Shown here: positions 47,360 to 61,225 of the stretch, in pieces | How positions within the stretch are numbered: position 1 is the stretch's first letter | Layout of the letters: every line of letters begins with the position of its first letter | Assembly: GCF_001522545.3 (NCBI RefSeq) | Contig: NC_031769.1 | Location: forward strand, 70,174,640 to 70,238,639 | DNA: 64,000 bases | Direction: 5' to 3' | DNA from: Parus major | Taxonomy: Eukaryota > Chordata > Aves > Passeriformes > Paridae | The notes under the pieces: generated by a model | What the model saw: only the letters and a program-made list of their open reading frames with translations | The model's database searches: none | What the model was told of the DNA's origin: nothing | Translations under genes and position numbers: made by a program

Positions 47360-50300
47360 CAACCAACTGAAAAAAAAACCAAAGTACAATGTCCTTGATC
47401 AAATTCTTTGGCTAATGAAAACACCTGGTGAAAATTTACTATAGATTTTTACTCTAGATAAAAAAATTGGAAACTTGTCAATATCACTAGGTCTTATAGT
47501 CAGTTCAAGGAAAGACTGAAAATTGAAAAGCCTCACCTCCAAGCCCCCTCAGCTGACATTTCAACAAAAGTTCCCCAGTTTAGTGTCTGTGTGTTTTTCC
47601 CATTCTTCTAAAAAGAGCATATGCAAAATAAGTCAACATGGCTGAAAATTTATTCTTACTAGTCACTGTATTCCTTCACAAAATGAATTGTTAAAATATA
47701 TTTTTACATATGTTCATGAGAAAAAATTTTTTGAAATGGTTTGTGTCATTTATTACTTCCTAATACCACTGCTATGGTCAAACTCTTAATTACTTCTGGA
47801 GAAAACCCAAATAATTCTAAATTAATTAATCAAAAATTTGCTGTTGACCATAATTCTCATTCCAACATTAAAAAGAGAGGCAAATTCAAAGAGTTTGCTT
47901 ATGCCTCTAAACAGCAATGGAAGAATGGATTTGAAAAATCAAAATTTTCTGTAAGATTGAGATTATAAAAGAAAATAAATACCATTTTTTACTTCTGGAG
48001 TGATATAACCACTGTGTACTTTACAGGATGAATTTTAAAGCACTTTTCTCAATTGCTACCTTCATGGCACAGTTTGTAATTATAAGAAGTGAAGGTTATA
48101 AAATTTTAACTGTTGTTAGTGACTGCTGCCAAGAAACTCTATCCAGCAATTTAAACATTTAGAGGGCAGAGAAAGTGTGTAAAGGAAAAGAAGTATATTA
48201 TAGCATTTTGTCACAGAAATTGGACAAAGAGAAAACTGTGACTGGACACATCAGTAACTGAAGAAAAATTGATAAGAGAGGTAACTGAGACTGAATTACA
48301 GATTGCATGAAAAATTCCTTTTCTCCTCCCAGTGTTTAAATAAAAAAAATAAATATGCACCAAAACCTAAAATAATAAAATAATTTTCTCTGAACATTTA
48401 TTGAATAAAATCTTTTCACATGAGTTTTTTCTTCTTCAAAGAAAAATAACTGAAAAAATTATTCCATTCAGTGAGTTTTCTCAAACTGACACAAATTAAC
48501 AAAAAACCCATTTCACTAACATTTGAACCAAAAAGAGAGCTCTAAATAACTTTAAATAATGATACAAATAAATTTCCATTGTATCTTATTTTAGATGCTA
48601 CAGTTTTTGTTGTTGACACTACTTCACTGTCTTCATCTCAATAGAAAATTTGATATAACCTGAAAATAGTGCTGGTAAAAAAACCTCAACCTTACATCAC
48701 CTGATGAACCACCAGCCTGTTATTCAAAGTTTGAAGAAATGGACACCTCTTGCATAAATTTTGAATTTACTGTCAAAGACTATGAACAAGAAGAGATGAT
48801 ATATTTATGCTTTTGTTTGGTTTATTTGAATGCTTTTTCTCCACCTACATAGTAGATTTATTTTCTATTGCAAGGGTAGGTGCAGGAATAAAAAAGGAAA
48901 CACTAAAAAGACCTGAAGCCAAGCAGGCCAGACTGGGCATGCTGCCAGTCTGATCCAACAGGAAAGCTCTTACGCTTCAGGGAATCAGAACTCCTTGTGT
49001 GGTCAGGCTTTTGAGTTCTCACATTAAATATCACCTATTATTAGATCAGAAATCCTTTCTGGGGTATGGTTGGTCAGATTTTTGCCTATGTAGTTTACAT
49101 CATGTCTTCTTACACGGTTCTAAAGTGTTAAATGTGATAAAACATTCACTCTTTGGTGGCAGAATCCAGGTGTAATTACTGGAAATAAAGTTGCATTTTT
49201 TGGCCTTTTTGCTGTAAAACCTAATAAATAAAAAAAACTCCGCATTTTTTTTCTGAGTCCCTCTGGCCAGTGTGCTGATGCAGTTTTTTTAATGCAGTAA
49301 ACAGAAATCCCTGAATACATTAAGTACAAAGAATGAGCCTGCAAGCCATCTCAAAGGCTGTATCTTGATGACCTTTTACAAGACTCCTAGAAAGAAAATT
49401 CTTTATCAGCTGTTACTTGATTAGTAATTTATGTCTCAAACAGCAGGCTATGACACAGTCATTATTCAAGATACTTTAAAGGTAGAGTAGTTTCTTTTAT
49501 TTGTTATTTTTGTTCTATTATTGTTGTTAATATGTACATAAATATATATGTACACATATGTTTACATATTTATTCATACTGCAAATACATTGATGCAGTG
49601 ATAGCTGGCTGGAAAGAGAGGATTCAGAGCTGTTAAAATTTATGTGCTGTTTCAAAACTTCCTGAAATTTGAGAGAAATATAGATAATTAAGCTTTTTCT
49701 TTGTTTCTTCCTCACGTCTGCAACACACACTAGTTGACCAAGTACTCAGCTCTCTGTTGGGATGGTTAGTAGAGATCTGAATTGAAGTTGTTCAGACCTT
49801 ATTACACTAATTGACGGATTGTGATACCAAGAGTTTAGGCTGTTTCACCTTTTTACCAGAAAGACTCTCAAGGATTTGATAAAGGTTTGTCAAAACAAAT
49901 ACTTGAACTTCTCACTCATATTGTGCTAGCCTTTCATATTTAGTGTAGTGTGGGCGTAATTACAGGAAGAAATTTGAAAATAATCAATCACATACATACA
50001 ATAAAATTTGGACCTAACGTGCCACCTGAATGTGCTTCCAACAAAAAGCTGATATGGCTTGGGAAAGCTAAGAAGAATATCTAGCTGGATGCCATTCTGA
50101 AAGATAGGCAGTAATTAAACCAGAAGTTAAGGGCTGCATGAGAAAAGCCAGTGTGGCATATCTGAACTACATAGGAGAACTTAGTAAATTGCCTGATTTC
50201 ATTGTATGATGCATTGTATTACATGATCGTATGAATTAAAATGTATTGCTCAAATATCTCTGTACTAGAAAAGTCTTGTAGAATAATAATGCAAGTTTCT

Positions 50301-52519
50301 TACTTCTATGGAGCAAAACTATCACGAAGCTTAATTATACATTTGATTTAGTGCTATTACCATCTTTATGAGCATAGGTTCAAAAAGCAGCAACATTTAG
50401 AATTTTGTCATAGTGATATTCACTACACACCCTCTCGCCTCTTGGTTGTCACACCTGGACTGCATTAGCACTCTCTGCTGAAGCTATTGGCATGTTTAAT
50501 AGCTGCATGACACATGAACTAAAGACCTCACATCAATGTTTCTCACTGCCTTGTTCAGCTTGGTTGGCTGTCTTTTGTGTTGGGTTAAGTCTGAGTCTGT
50601 TTCTGCTTCTGATGAGTGTGATTGTTTATTGCATTATATTAAATTCACCGTGGATGGCTGGGTAGCAAATGGATAAGATATAAGCTGGAGCCATAGGATT
50701 GTTGTCAACACTGCAGGAAGCTAGTGCTTTATCATCAGAAACCAAAAAGTACTTAAATGATACTGGCTCTAGTTATGGTCATAATTTATTGGCCTCAAAT
50801 GACTACTTGCTGTATGGTGCCCTGCATTCCCTTCTCTGAATTTCTGTTTTGCTGTAGTTGGCATTATAAAATCTCAGTTCTCTTAGACAAAGCCTTTATC
50901 TCTATAATATAAAAGAAGACAAGAAAGGATATGTAGCAGAGAGGTGGGGAGGCTAATAATACATTGTGACATTGTGGAGTTTTATCTAAGGCCTTTAGAA
51001 AAAACCTCCAACCTCCTCAGTCTATGCTGAATAAATATGCCTATCTTTCCTTACATCTCTTCCCTCTTAATGTTTTTTCTAAAAGGTTTTAGTTAAGCAA
51101 GCCATTTTATTGTATCTGCATTTCAGTCCTACACTTTGAAAAAAACTACGTGGTTTTCCTAAGCATTCCTGAAATTAGTCAAAAATTCATTATTTTCACA
51201 AAGATCACACTGTCTTAACTTAATTCAGGTTTCCTTTCTCCATTTCTTTTGGTCTGTGAAAACCCACCAATTTTTAGTTTTAAAATTTTCTTTCTCTAGA
51301 AAGATAATTCCTTCTTAAAAATAAAATCCTTCCCCAAAATTATTATATTTTCTCAAAAATTAACTGTTCTTTGGGCTCAAGTTAATGCCTAGGGATTAAA
51401 TAAGCAGCAAGATCCTTTGTTAGGCACTATGAGCATGATATAAACTACATAGTTCTGCCTCCAAAAACATTAGCTTCTAAAATTAAATGTGGGATAATAA
51501 CATAATGTTGTCACAAATGTGTTTTGTTTCTGCTAAATTGTTTTCAGTTTCTTTGCCTTGCTCTGCTCTTGACAACATATACAAGCACCAAAATATTGCA
51601 TCAGTGACCCTCTCCAAATGTCAACTATAAAAATGAGTGAGACCAAAGGACATCTTGGTACTTCACCAAGTCATCATCACCTTCTCAGCCTTTCAAGAGA
51701 AGCAGGACACCATATAATAAAAAGATGTAACAAAACCCACTTCTTTTTAAATTAATGCAGCTCGGAGTTTAGCACAGAAACAGCTTGGGTTTTAGTGCCC
51801 ATTAGGCAAGGTCTGGATAGCTTGTTCAGGCTTGTTAATGATTTAGTTCTTATCAATTCTTTATTCCTAAATTGTCTGACCATACTGGCCATGAACCAGG
51901 CTGTTAATAGACATCTTCACTCCATGGACTTCCAGAGAGCTTTGATGGAGTAAGTTATCCCTTTCCCTCTGAGAGGATTCCCAGCATTCTTTGTGTCACA
52001 GCTGAACTAATATCCCACAAGTCATACTGTGTGAAGACCTGTGTGGGGAGTTTTCACCTTCAGGGTGTCCTCATGCCCAGTGGGGGAAACTATGCTTAAT
52101 TCACCCACATATCTGTCTCTAGCCTATCACTTGCCTTGGAGCTCCTTTGAGCTTATCATGTCATGTGAACAAAATAATCACGTTACTCTCAGTTTTACTA
52201 GTTTCTCACATCTAGTCATGTTTTATTATTACATTTTTCAGCACAGGAAATTACCTCTTTTGGCCCTTTTTCCTTCTACTGACCCTTACTGCCCCTTACT
52301 GTCAACAGCTGTCAAACAACAAGGGAAAGAGAAAAATGTTTTTGGTTTGTTGTAATTTTCTAAATAATAGTATTTAATTTATTCTCTTGCAGTTGTTTTA
52401 ATTCCCACACCTCTGTACAATTTCAGCTACTGCAGCTATTGTTTAACTTTAGAATAGGAGTGACTATAGCTTAGTTTGTCCTATAATTACATGTTATTAT
52501 GTTCTCTTCATCAGGGATT
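46873..52519. other. AT-rich non-coding DNA, no gene recognised
   Basis: A 5.6-kb stretch with no recognised gene or transposon, apart from an ATG microsatellite at 47319-47359. Open frames are 75 codons or less. Confidence 0.55.
47319..47359. repeat. (TGA)n microsatellite
   Basis: About 13.5 uninterrupted trinucleotide units, long enough to be polymorphic. Confidence 0.93.
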
Positions 52520-52525
52520 GCCTAC

Positions 52526-52864
52526 TGTCGCTAGTGGACACGCAGTATGAAGGGAGGGTTCAACCACAAACAGCAGAGGTTTATTTCATGAGGCAGAACC
52601 CTTTACCTCGGGGTTTTCAACCCTTTTTATAAGGTGTTCCGATACAGGTTAACCTGATTGGTACAAGGAACAACACCTCCCTCATCCCATTGGTGGGACA
52701 AGAGAAAAACACTCTCAGAACATCCGTGACTTTGTTGTGGGAATCAAAATCTTATTTGCACAACAGTCCTTGAAAGAGAAAAAGTTCCCAAAAGACTTTC
52801 CCTTGGGAACAGTTCAGCCCCTGAGAGCCTAAAACCCTCTCAGACTCAGAAAATCATGTCCACA
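52526..52864 (-). mobile_element. 339-bp solo LTR, minus orientation
   Basis: The ends are TGTCGCTAG...ATGTCCACA. The flanks GCCTAC (52520-52525) and GCCTAT (52865-52870) are a likely 6-bp target duplication with one change, typical in length of class II retroviruses. On the minus strand TATAAAAA lies at 52624-52631 and AATAAA at 52580-52585, in the correct order about 40 bases apart. It is C-rich and GC-richer than its flanks. The open frame beginning at 52856 starts at its end and is mostly a T run. Confidence 0.82.
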
Positions 52865-52870
52865 GCCTAT

Positions 52871-54715
52871 CTTTTTTTTTTTTTTTTTATGATAATCTTT
52901 CCTGGAATTAGTTTTTGGGTTGCCGGTTTCCTGGAGAAGGGAACCAAGAGACTTTGCAATTTGACACAACATTGTCTTTTCCAGGTTGTCCTATATAATA
53001 CATACATATATTCCATATCTATCTCTGAAAATCAATTTGATAGATGTTTCCATTTACCGGAAACTTTGGAGGCATTACAGTATGTAAAGAAAAATAGTGC
53101 TTGAAAATGCCTGGAGGCTGCAAGATCAAGCTCTTAGTTTTAATATTCTATTTTGCATACTAAGAATAAATCACATGCTTGATCAATTATGCCATTTTTC
53201 AAGATTTCTATAGAAATAGCATGCTTAAAGTTTTGCATGAAATTCTAACCTTGCACAGTCAGTAGCAGTATTCCATTAGTGGTGGGCAGGGATTCTAGCC
53301 ATACCTACAGTTTAAGGTTTTCTGTCAGATAATTTCTATTATTTCTCAGTTCTCTGGCAGAATTCTGTCAGAAAAATGCTAAACTAGTGTACTAAGAATC
53401 TAAAAATGGTCCCTATCAGTGTCACAGATTTAGTGTGTGAGATGGGAAAGGGCATGTAAGTTTTAAATTTTGGTTGTTTTTTTTTCCTCAAATATAAATT
53501 GAGTCTAATATTTTATGTTAATGGGACATTGTTCCTTTAGATTTTGCATTCCCTGGAACAGAACCTCCTTATTGCTACGTGGAATTAGTTGCGAGATTTT
53601 TTAATATCAATAAATAGCGAAATCCCACTGGCTTTTTCAAGAATCAAAAGAAAATGTATATTTTCTTGTTTAGATAATTCTGTAGAATTAGACCTGAGAA
53701 AAAAATGGTTTCCCTACCACCCACAATGTTTCAAGAAGAACAAAATTAATATTTCTACAGCTGCAGCCTGTAACAAATATTTCATAAAGGATTACAGGAA
53801 ATGATACACAACTGATTACTTCAAAAATATTTAACATCTATTGAAAACACTCTTTGTCACTTTCTCCCAAGCAAGGACACTGTTCTACAAAGAGCTTAAA
53901 AACTGGCTATTTGAGAGCCTTATGTTCTGTTATTGTGGCTGTTGCATTTAAATTAACAAATCAGAATAAGGATTTAAACTTAAACTTTCGAAGTTCCACC
54001 CAGAGAAAAACTAAGTCTATTGCACTTTCTCAGCCAAATACCCCCACATTAATTGATTCATTTGTTACTATAAAGAATATTAACCAACTATATTCATTAA
54101 GAATAACATTAAAGAGCTTTGCTGCTTAAATAATACAAATTAGTTGCAAATATATATATGCAAATATATATAATATAAATTTGTGTGCAAAAACCCCAAT
54201 AACCTTCTGAAGAACCTGGGCTTTATGACAATAAACCTCATATATAAGAAGCTTACATAATGTTCTCATGACATATTAATTTGGATAACCAGATGAACCT
54301 GAAAAATAGATCTTTCTAGAAGAAAGAAAGGTTTGGAGCAGATGTTCTTGGAAAGACCACCTACCAAAGACGGAATGTCTTTAATCTTTAATATAATTAA
54401 AGATAAAAAGATAAAATGCAGAATTTCTCATTTTCAGCAAAAATTGTCAAGACTATATCATCTTTGAACAAATAAGAAGTTAAAGTAATTGTCCAGGTAG
54501 TTTCTGTATAAATGAGGAATACCTGAGTACTCCCACTTCTAGGACTTCATTGATTTTGTTCTTCAACCTTCCTTAGTCTGTTGGGTGCCTGAGAGCTTAC
54601 CTACTAAAACTTTCCTTTAAAGTCTTGCAGTTTTATAGAGGCTAGACTACGTTATCTGCTAAACTCCATCTAGAAAGTTGTAGGAGAGTATAACATAAGA
54701 AGGCATTGCAAGGAC
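52871..54715. other. AT-rich non-coding DNA, no gene recognised
   Basis: Begins with a T run of about 17 bases. Short open frames of 71-91 codons at 53589 and 53854 have no recognisable domain. ATATATATGCAAATATATATAA occurs near 54150-54172. Confidence 0.55.
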
Positions 54716-54800
54716 AGTCACAGGATGGGTGAGGTTGGAAGGGATCTCAGCAGATCACAGCTGGTGGAAATCCATCCATTGGAAAGCCAAAGCATGCCTG
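54716..54800 (-). mobile_element. Short CR1 LINE 3' end fragment, minus strand
   Basis: AGTCACAGGATGGGTGAGGT followed by TGGAAGGGATCTCAGCAGAT is the antisense of a bird CR1 3' end. It fades out within about 85 bases. Confidence 0.65.
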
Positions 54801-55925
54801 ATTACTCCTAATTGGTTTTTCATCTTTCAGTGACCTTAACTAGGCAAACATTCCTAATAAGTTCAGCATGGAAAGGGCTTACTACAGGCAAAGACAGCAA
54901 AAAAAGGAAAGCATTCCTGCCTCACCAGCTGTTTCCTGACTCCTTAGCCAGCCAAGATAAATCTTAAATTTTACATATACAATTACTAGTGAGAATAGCT
55001 TTCAATTTTCTGCACATTTTCAGCATCTGTCCAACATATACAGATTTTTTTGGAGTCTAGGAGACTGAGAAGGGAAATAACAGCAAGAAAATTTGTGCCA
55101 TTCTTTTCTTGTAGTTCCAGAGCTCAAGCCCAGGATATATATTCTGGTGTGTTCTGCTTGGAGGCTGGTGATTACATGTCCAAGATGAAAAGCTCCTCTG
55201 CATTATGAACCTTTTAGTTACAAATGAGCATTTCTTGATGCGTATTAAACTTGACACATCAACTCCTGGATGAATTGCTTACAAAGGGAGCTGCTTAAGA
55301 CTATTAAGATATATACAGTGAAATCCTAGGTGCTAAGTAGAGTTAACATTATTCCAAAGTGTATTTCTTTTTAAAGTGTCTGGTTTAGCTTAAGTTTCTC
55401 TCTTTAATCATGCATAGTGCCCCAGGCTGCCAAAAAGGCAGCCATCAGCATTGCTTAGTGAAGGCAGCTTAGTGCTGTCAGCCATCTTATCTTCCCTGCT
55501 GCATGGGCGATAGCTTTTATCTGTGAGTATAAACATTAAAATGGAACTGTAATCCCACCTTAGTCCTACAGAAGATTTCCAGCTGTTTCTCAGATATGGA
55601 GGAACTCCTGCCACCGAAAGGAATGCGTCTCTGTGCTTCTTTGTGCATATGTATGTTTGGACAGTAAAAAATCATGATGAGCATGAATTTAGACAAAGAA
55701 ATTCTACTATAGGTACTTTTTTGGAAAAGCCAGCTAAGCCAAGGAGACAGTTTTGTATAACAATCTCCATCAAATTTATGGAATGCAATTTAAAGTATTT
55801 AAGTGTCCTTATAATGTGACACCATGGCCACAAGTTTTAAAACCTCATTCTCTTTAATGCACCATTATTATTTTTTTTTTTTCAGGGCTTTTCCTGTACC
55901 ATCAGTTTAATTATTGTCTTGGATT
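54801..55925. other. Non-coding DNA, no gene recognised
   Basis: No gene or transposon recognised. Open frames of 66-68 codons at 55057 and 55408 (minus) look random. Confidence 0.5.
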
Positions 55926-55930
55926 GAAAA

Positions 55931-56926
55931 TGTACAGCCCCCTCCCTCCGAATTACTATAATTTTGAAATCAAGGGGCTTTCAGGCAGAGATCTGGGGAT
56001 AGGAATAACAGTTCTTTACTAGTATAACCAGGCAAACAAACAACAATAACTACAGCAATAACAAGAAAACAGAACCAGGGACCCCTTGACAGCTTTCTCG
56101 GCTGAGATGGGATGGAGGAGAGGCTTTGTTTTCACAAACCCCTCGGGCAGTCAGTCCCGGTGCTCCTGCAGGGCTCCGAGGAACAGTCGGCTGGAAACAG
56201 CAGGGATGAGCTGAGATCCTGGGCCGGTGGNNNNNNNNNNNNNNNNNNNNNNNNNNNNNNNNNNNNNNNNNNNNNNNNNNNNNNNNNNNNNNNNNNNNNN
56301 NNNNNNNNNNNNNNNNNNNNNNNNNNNNNNNNNNNNNNNNNNNNNNNNNNNNNNNNNNNNNNNNNNNNNNNNNNNNNNNNNNNNNNNNNNNNNNNNNNNN
56401 NNNNNNNNNNNNNNNNNNNNNNNNNNNNNNNNNNNNNNNNNNNNNNNNNNNNNNNNNNNNNNNNNNNNNNNNNNNNNNNNNNNNNNNNNNNNNNNNNNNN
56501 NNNNNNNNNNNNNNNNNNNNNNNNNNNNNNNNNNNNNNNNNNNNNNNNNNNNNNNNNNNNNNNNNNNNNNNNNNNNNNNNNNNNNNNNNNNNNNNNNNNN
56601 NNNNNNNNNNNNNNNNNNNNNNNNNNNNNNNNNNNNNNNNNNNNNNNNNNNNNNNNNNNNNNNNNNNNNNNNNNNNNNNNNNNNNNNNNNNNNNNNNNNN
56701 NNNNNNNNNNNNNNNNCAGCCCAAGACACCAGCCAGCCCCAGCTGCTCCTGCCCTCTCTTTTTCCTGCCCCCTTCCCCCCTGGGCCCAGCTGAACTCTGC
56801 GTTTCTCCAGCACCCAACAGGTACCCGCAGTCAGGTTTCCCTCAACTAATGGGCAAAAAATTCCACAGGTGAGACAGAACAAAAGGAAGGACACTCAACC
56901 CCCAAAAATTATGGAAATAAAAGACA
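55931..56926 (-). mobile_element. Probable solo LTR, minus orientation, with an internal assembly gap
   Basis: TGTACAGCCCCCTCCCTCCG at the left and AATAAAAGACA at the right give TG...CA ends. They are flanked by a perfect 5-bp duplication GAAAA (55926-55930 and 56927-56931). The block is GC-rich around the gap, unlike its flanks, and has CpG. TTTACT near 56015 is the complement of a variant AGTAAA poly(A) signal. Length including the gap is about 996 bases if the gap size is right. I recognise the TCCGAATTACTATAATTTTG segment as a bird retroviral LTR type, from memory. Frames across the gap are artefacts of the N run. Confidence 0.65.
56231..56716. other. Assembly gap, 486 N
   Basis: The undetermined bases lie within GC-rich sequence (GGGCCGGTGG on the left, CAGCCCAAGACACCAGCCAG on the right), probably the GC-rich core of the LTR. 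Confidence 0.99.
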
Positions 56927-56931
56927 GAAAA

Positions 56932-59900
56932 GGCACTAGCATATGATATCCTAAACACAGCTTTGTTTCAACATTATTTATGAAACAGAAAGAAAATTAA
57001 TTTAATCAATATCTTAAGATAATTTTACCATTTCTGCCTGGGAACTGAAAGTTCTTTCCTTCTCAGTCATCAGTTGAATGCAATAACATTTTCCAAAGCA
57101 TGCTAAGTATGCAAATCTAGAAAATAATACTTTTTTCAAAGATCAGTAAAAACATGTAAGATTATTTAGAGTTATATTGTTTCATCATTCCATTAATATA
57201 TTATTTTGTCCCCTTGTCACTGTCCCTGCCTGCAGGTACATCATTATTAGATCCTTTGTACTATAGAACTGCCTTTTGGAGCAACTCCCTGCAATGCTTT
57301 AACTGCAGTAACACTTCAATTTTTTTCTGACCATAAATTATTAATTTCTTAGTTGCTTTCCTCTCCTGTTAATGTTGTATGAAACTTAACTTTGGGAATA
57401 CAAGGAATGCTCCTGGTTGAGCTGGGGTTGACAGAAAAGAAGAAAAGATGGATGGTATTGGGCTGTCTTTCTTTTGCTTTTACACCGTTTCCTCAAAATG
57501 GAGTGTGAATCAGACCAGGGAATACAGAGTGTGAAGACCTCATCCATCAAGACAGAAAATTCCCATTTTCCCAGCTGACCGCTGACTTCCAGTGAAGACT
57601 CCTACTTCATTCTGAATTAAACTCCAAATTACATGCAAATGATGAAAAAGGTTATGTTTAACTTAAAGAGCATAAGTAATTGTCTTAATGTCTACTCACA
57701 TGCTTGAAGTAGAATTCTTCCCTAAATGTTCATAGGAGCCCTTAAAATATTTCTGTTGGGTTATCAAAGCCACACAAAGAGTTTTGATTCCCAATTATCA
57801 TTAGAAATTAATTGAAACAGGGTATTGAAATCCCTTACGTACAGTTCTGAATATGCAACTCATATAATGTGGATAAGCAGAAATTAATAGGAAATGGCTG
57901 CCCCCAATGCACTAAAAAAGACTTGGTCTTGGCTTTCAGTTATATTGAAAATAAATTTATTGTATATTTTTAAGTTTCTAGCAATTCTCTTAGAATGTTA
58001 TTCCTTAGCACTAAAATGGCGATGAAAAACTCAGCAAAAAATTACAGAAATTTAAACTATCACATTTTAGAATATCAAATGTATATTTATATAGTAGATA
58101 GGGATAGTTTCAACAAGGATAACTTCTGTAAATTTAACAAGATAGAACCAAATTTCTACTAAAAAATTTACACAGAAAAGCATTATTATGTTCAATAGAA
58201 TCTCTATGTTCTTTCTTCTTCTCACTTAATACCTTTCAAAACCTTTGATTGTAGCATAGTTAGTTTTAATCCTCTGTGGAAGCATTTGACATTCTTACCC
58301 TGGGATTTGATCCAGGAATGTGTCCTCAAATCAAGACAAGTCTCATCAGACTGGGATTACTACTGTCCTCCCTCACTAAAATCAATAGTTTATACCAGCT
58401 AGATTAGAACACACTAGATATATAAACTGTTCCTTGTCATTGCTAACTGCACAAAAGTAAATGCATTAAACAAAATAAATTTTTAAAAAGACTTGACCAT
58501 TTCCATTTGGAATATACTCTCTTGATGAAAAAAAACAACCAAACCAAACCAAAAAAAACAACAATCCACTCTACTTTCACTGAATACTTTATATATATGA
58601 TATATAAGCCAGAATTATCAAATTATTCTCACTTTTATTAAAATCAGAAGGAAAAAAAACCCTTTCTCATTCTGTTGACCTGGATCAAGCCCCTTTCCAG
58701 CAGTTCCAGCAAAAACAGTGGAATTTTTACAACAGAATTTGGCCAGAACTTTTAATAATTATTCTGATATCATCTGAATTAAAAAAAAAAAGTGGAAAAA
58801 AATGGCTTCTATTTTTGATGAAGCTCAGGGGTTTTTTTAACATAAATTTTTATCTTGTGATGATTAAAATGGAACAAATTGTTAAAATAGTTCCCAACTT
58901 CCTAGTCATACTGAATGAGGGGGAAATTTTACACTGAAGAGATAATTGGCATATTTAGCTAATCTTTTATTAATGTAGCACAATTGTAACATACATCTTG
59001 TCTCAGAAAAGTCATCATGGAAATTTTTATGTCATTATGCTGTGGCTCCACTATTTAATAATTCTCTGTAGATTCAGTTTTATGCAACAAAAATGAGATT
59101 TTTCATTTTTATGTGTACTGTATACTCCACAGTTCTATTCAGTAAAGAAAGAACAGGTTCCTTTCATTACTAAATCTTTATGCAATGTACTTCTATTGTG
59201 GGAACTATGCAAAAATTTCAGTTATACATTTTAATCTAAAAAAAATAATAATAATAATGGCTCTTTATGCTTTTGATATTTAGCATTTTACACAAAATCA
59301 TGTTTTATGTAATGTGTAAAAAATACATTCTCAATCACAAAATGTCACCTGATTAACAAGAGGTTTGTGACATCTCAAAAAGCTATACAGAGAGGTATAA
59401 ATTATAACTCTTCAGTATGTTAATGTGAAAAGTTTGACTCCTAATTTTGCAATCAGTTTTTCAGATAAAAGAGATTTCTCCAAAAGTGCAGAAACTCAAG
59501 CTATAAATTAATGATAGATATATACTTGAAAAACTGTCACTAGACATAAAGAATAGGCAAGAATTCTTTATTTATGGAAAGACAAAAATATCCTCACCCA
59601 CCAAAGTTTAAAGAGGGTGAGAGTATGTAATGTTCTCAAGTGTCCATTCCAGTGGTTTAGGATGAATGCAAACAACTGAAAGGGAAATAGTGTTAACAGA
59701 ATCCACTCCATATTTTAAATGTGGCTACCTAGGACAGAATTTTGTGAGTATTGTTAGTGCTACATGAATACTCACACTAGAAAGACTTGATCAATAACAT
59801 CAATACCATTGCACTTCTGCACTGATTTTTAACTATCTGGATTGTAATACTCACATTAATTGGAATTCAAATTCTACAAATCTTTGAGCACCCAGAAAGG

Positions 59901-59982
59901 ACACATCATCTAGGAACAACAAACATAATGGCGGATAGCGTTGGTCATAATAATTAGGTATTATGTGAATGGAATTGGGTTT
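56932..59982. other. AT-rich non-coding DNA, no gene recognised
   Basis: No gene or transposon recognised. Contains short A-rich repeats near 58540-58564 (AACC/AAAC type) and ATA repeats near 59240-59258. Confidence 0.55.
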
Positions 59983-61225
59983 TTAGAATCACAGGATTCT
60001 TAAGGCTAGAGGAGACCATTTGAGGTCATGAAGTCCAAACCTCTACTCAAAGAAGAGTGATGATATTGCAGATGCAGTTGCCCAGAGTAGAGGGAAAGGA
60101 TCCCATGGCCTGCTTGCTACCATGCTGCTCATGCAGCCCAGGATGTGGACAGCTTTATTATCTCCAAGGCACATTGATGACTCCTCTTCAGTTTGCTGTT
60201 TTCTCATCAGCCAATCCACATCTTGTACTGTTGAGTGGGATTGCTCTACCCTAGCTGAATGAATTTGCATTTGCTTGGTTCACTCCTGTTAAATCCCTAT
60301 CAGCCCATCTTCCCAAGCTTGTCTAGATCACAGTAGCAGCCCTGCCCTCTAGCATAACAACCATGATCCATGACCCAGTATTTACTGAATTTCTAAGGGT
60401 AGATTCAATTTCATGCCATATTCCATATTGTTAATAAAGTCATTCAACAGTTTTGATGCAAGAGTCAGTCCCTAAAGAATATCACTAAATGAGCAGCTGC
60501 CAGAGATCCTTCCAAAATTCCATTCACTTTGTAGACCTCTTATCCTGTCCCTATCTCACTGATTTGCCTATAATGACACCATGGTAGATGGGCTCAGGAG
60601 CTTTGCTGAGGTCAAGGAAAACAATATCTGCTCTCTTTGTTCACAGAATTGGCCTTTTCAACATGATTTAGCAAGAGACTATTTGCCCTTGGTAAATTCA
60701 TGAGAGCTGTTCCTGATCACTGTCTTGTTATCCGTGCATTTGTAAATGGTTTCTGTTGGATCTGCTCCATAACATTGGCATGGACCAAAGTGAAGTTTGA
60801 CTAGTTTCCTCACTCTTCCTTTCATGAAGATGACTGTGATGTTTGTCTTTTCAAACACCAGCAAGTTCCCTGATTGACCTTTCCATTATGGTAAAGATCT
60901 TGCAGTGGCGTTGGTCAGTTCCCTCAGTACCTCTGGATGCAGTCCCACCACAGCCCATTAATTTCTGTACCTCTAGATGACCCAGGTGCTCCCTAATGTA
61001 TTTTTCTCTACTGTGGTTACTGTTTCACTTGCAAAGACTGCAAGCAGTAGAAGGAGCTGAATCATATAAGAGCAGACTCCATCCGTTTTTAAAAAAGAAA
61101 ATCAAAAAGGCATAGAGAGACTTGGCCTTTTTTGTGCCCTGTATCAACAGGTTCCTTACCATATTGAATAGTGAACCCTCCTTTTTCTTAGTCTTTTTGC
61201 TGCTGCCATCTTTATTGTATTCAAT
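59983..61225 (-). mobile_element. CR1 LINE 3' portion, minus strand
   Basis: TTAGAATCACAGGATTCTTA followed by AGGCTAGAGGAGACCATTTG is the antisense CR1 tail at the left edge. Next come sequences such as CATTTGCTTGGTTCACTCCT, CTCAAGGAGCTTTGCTGAGG-type text at about 60595-60615 (AGGAGCTTTGCTGAGGTCAA), TTCACAGAATTGGCC and ACCTCTGGATGCAGTCCCACCACA in CR1 order. The last recognisable block is CCTTTTTCTTAGTCTTTTTG at about 61180-61199. At about 1.24 kb this is one of the longest CR1 copies here, and it is old and much diverged. Open frames inside it are not host genes. Confidence 0.8.

Noticed and set aside
56050..56894. Long open frames on both strands (up to 255 codons)
   Set aside because: They consist mainly of the 486 undetermined bases of the gap; no coding evidence.
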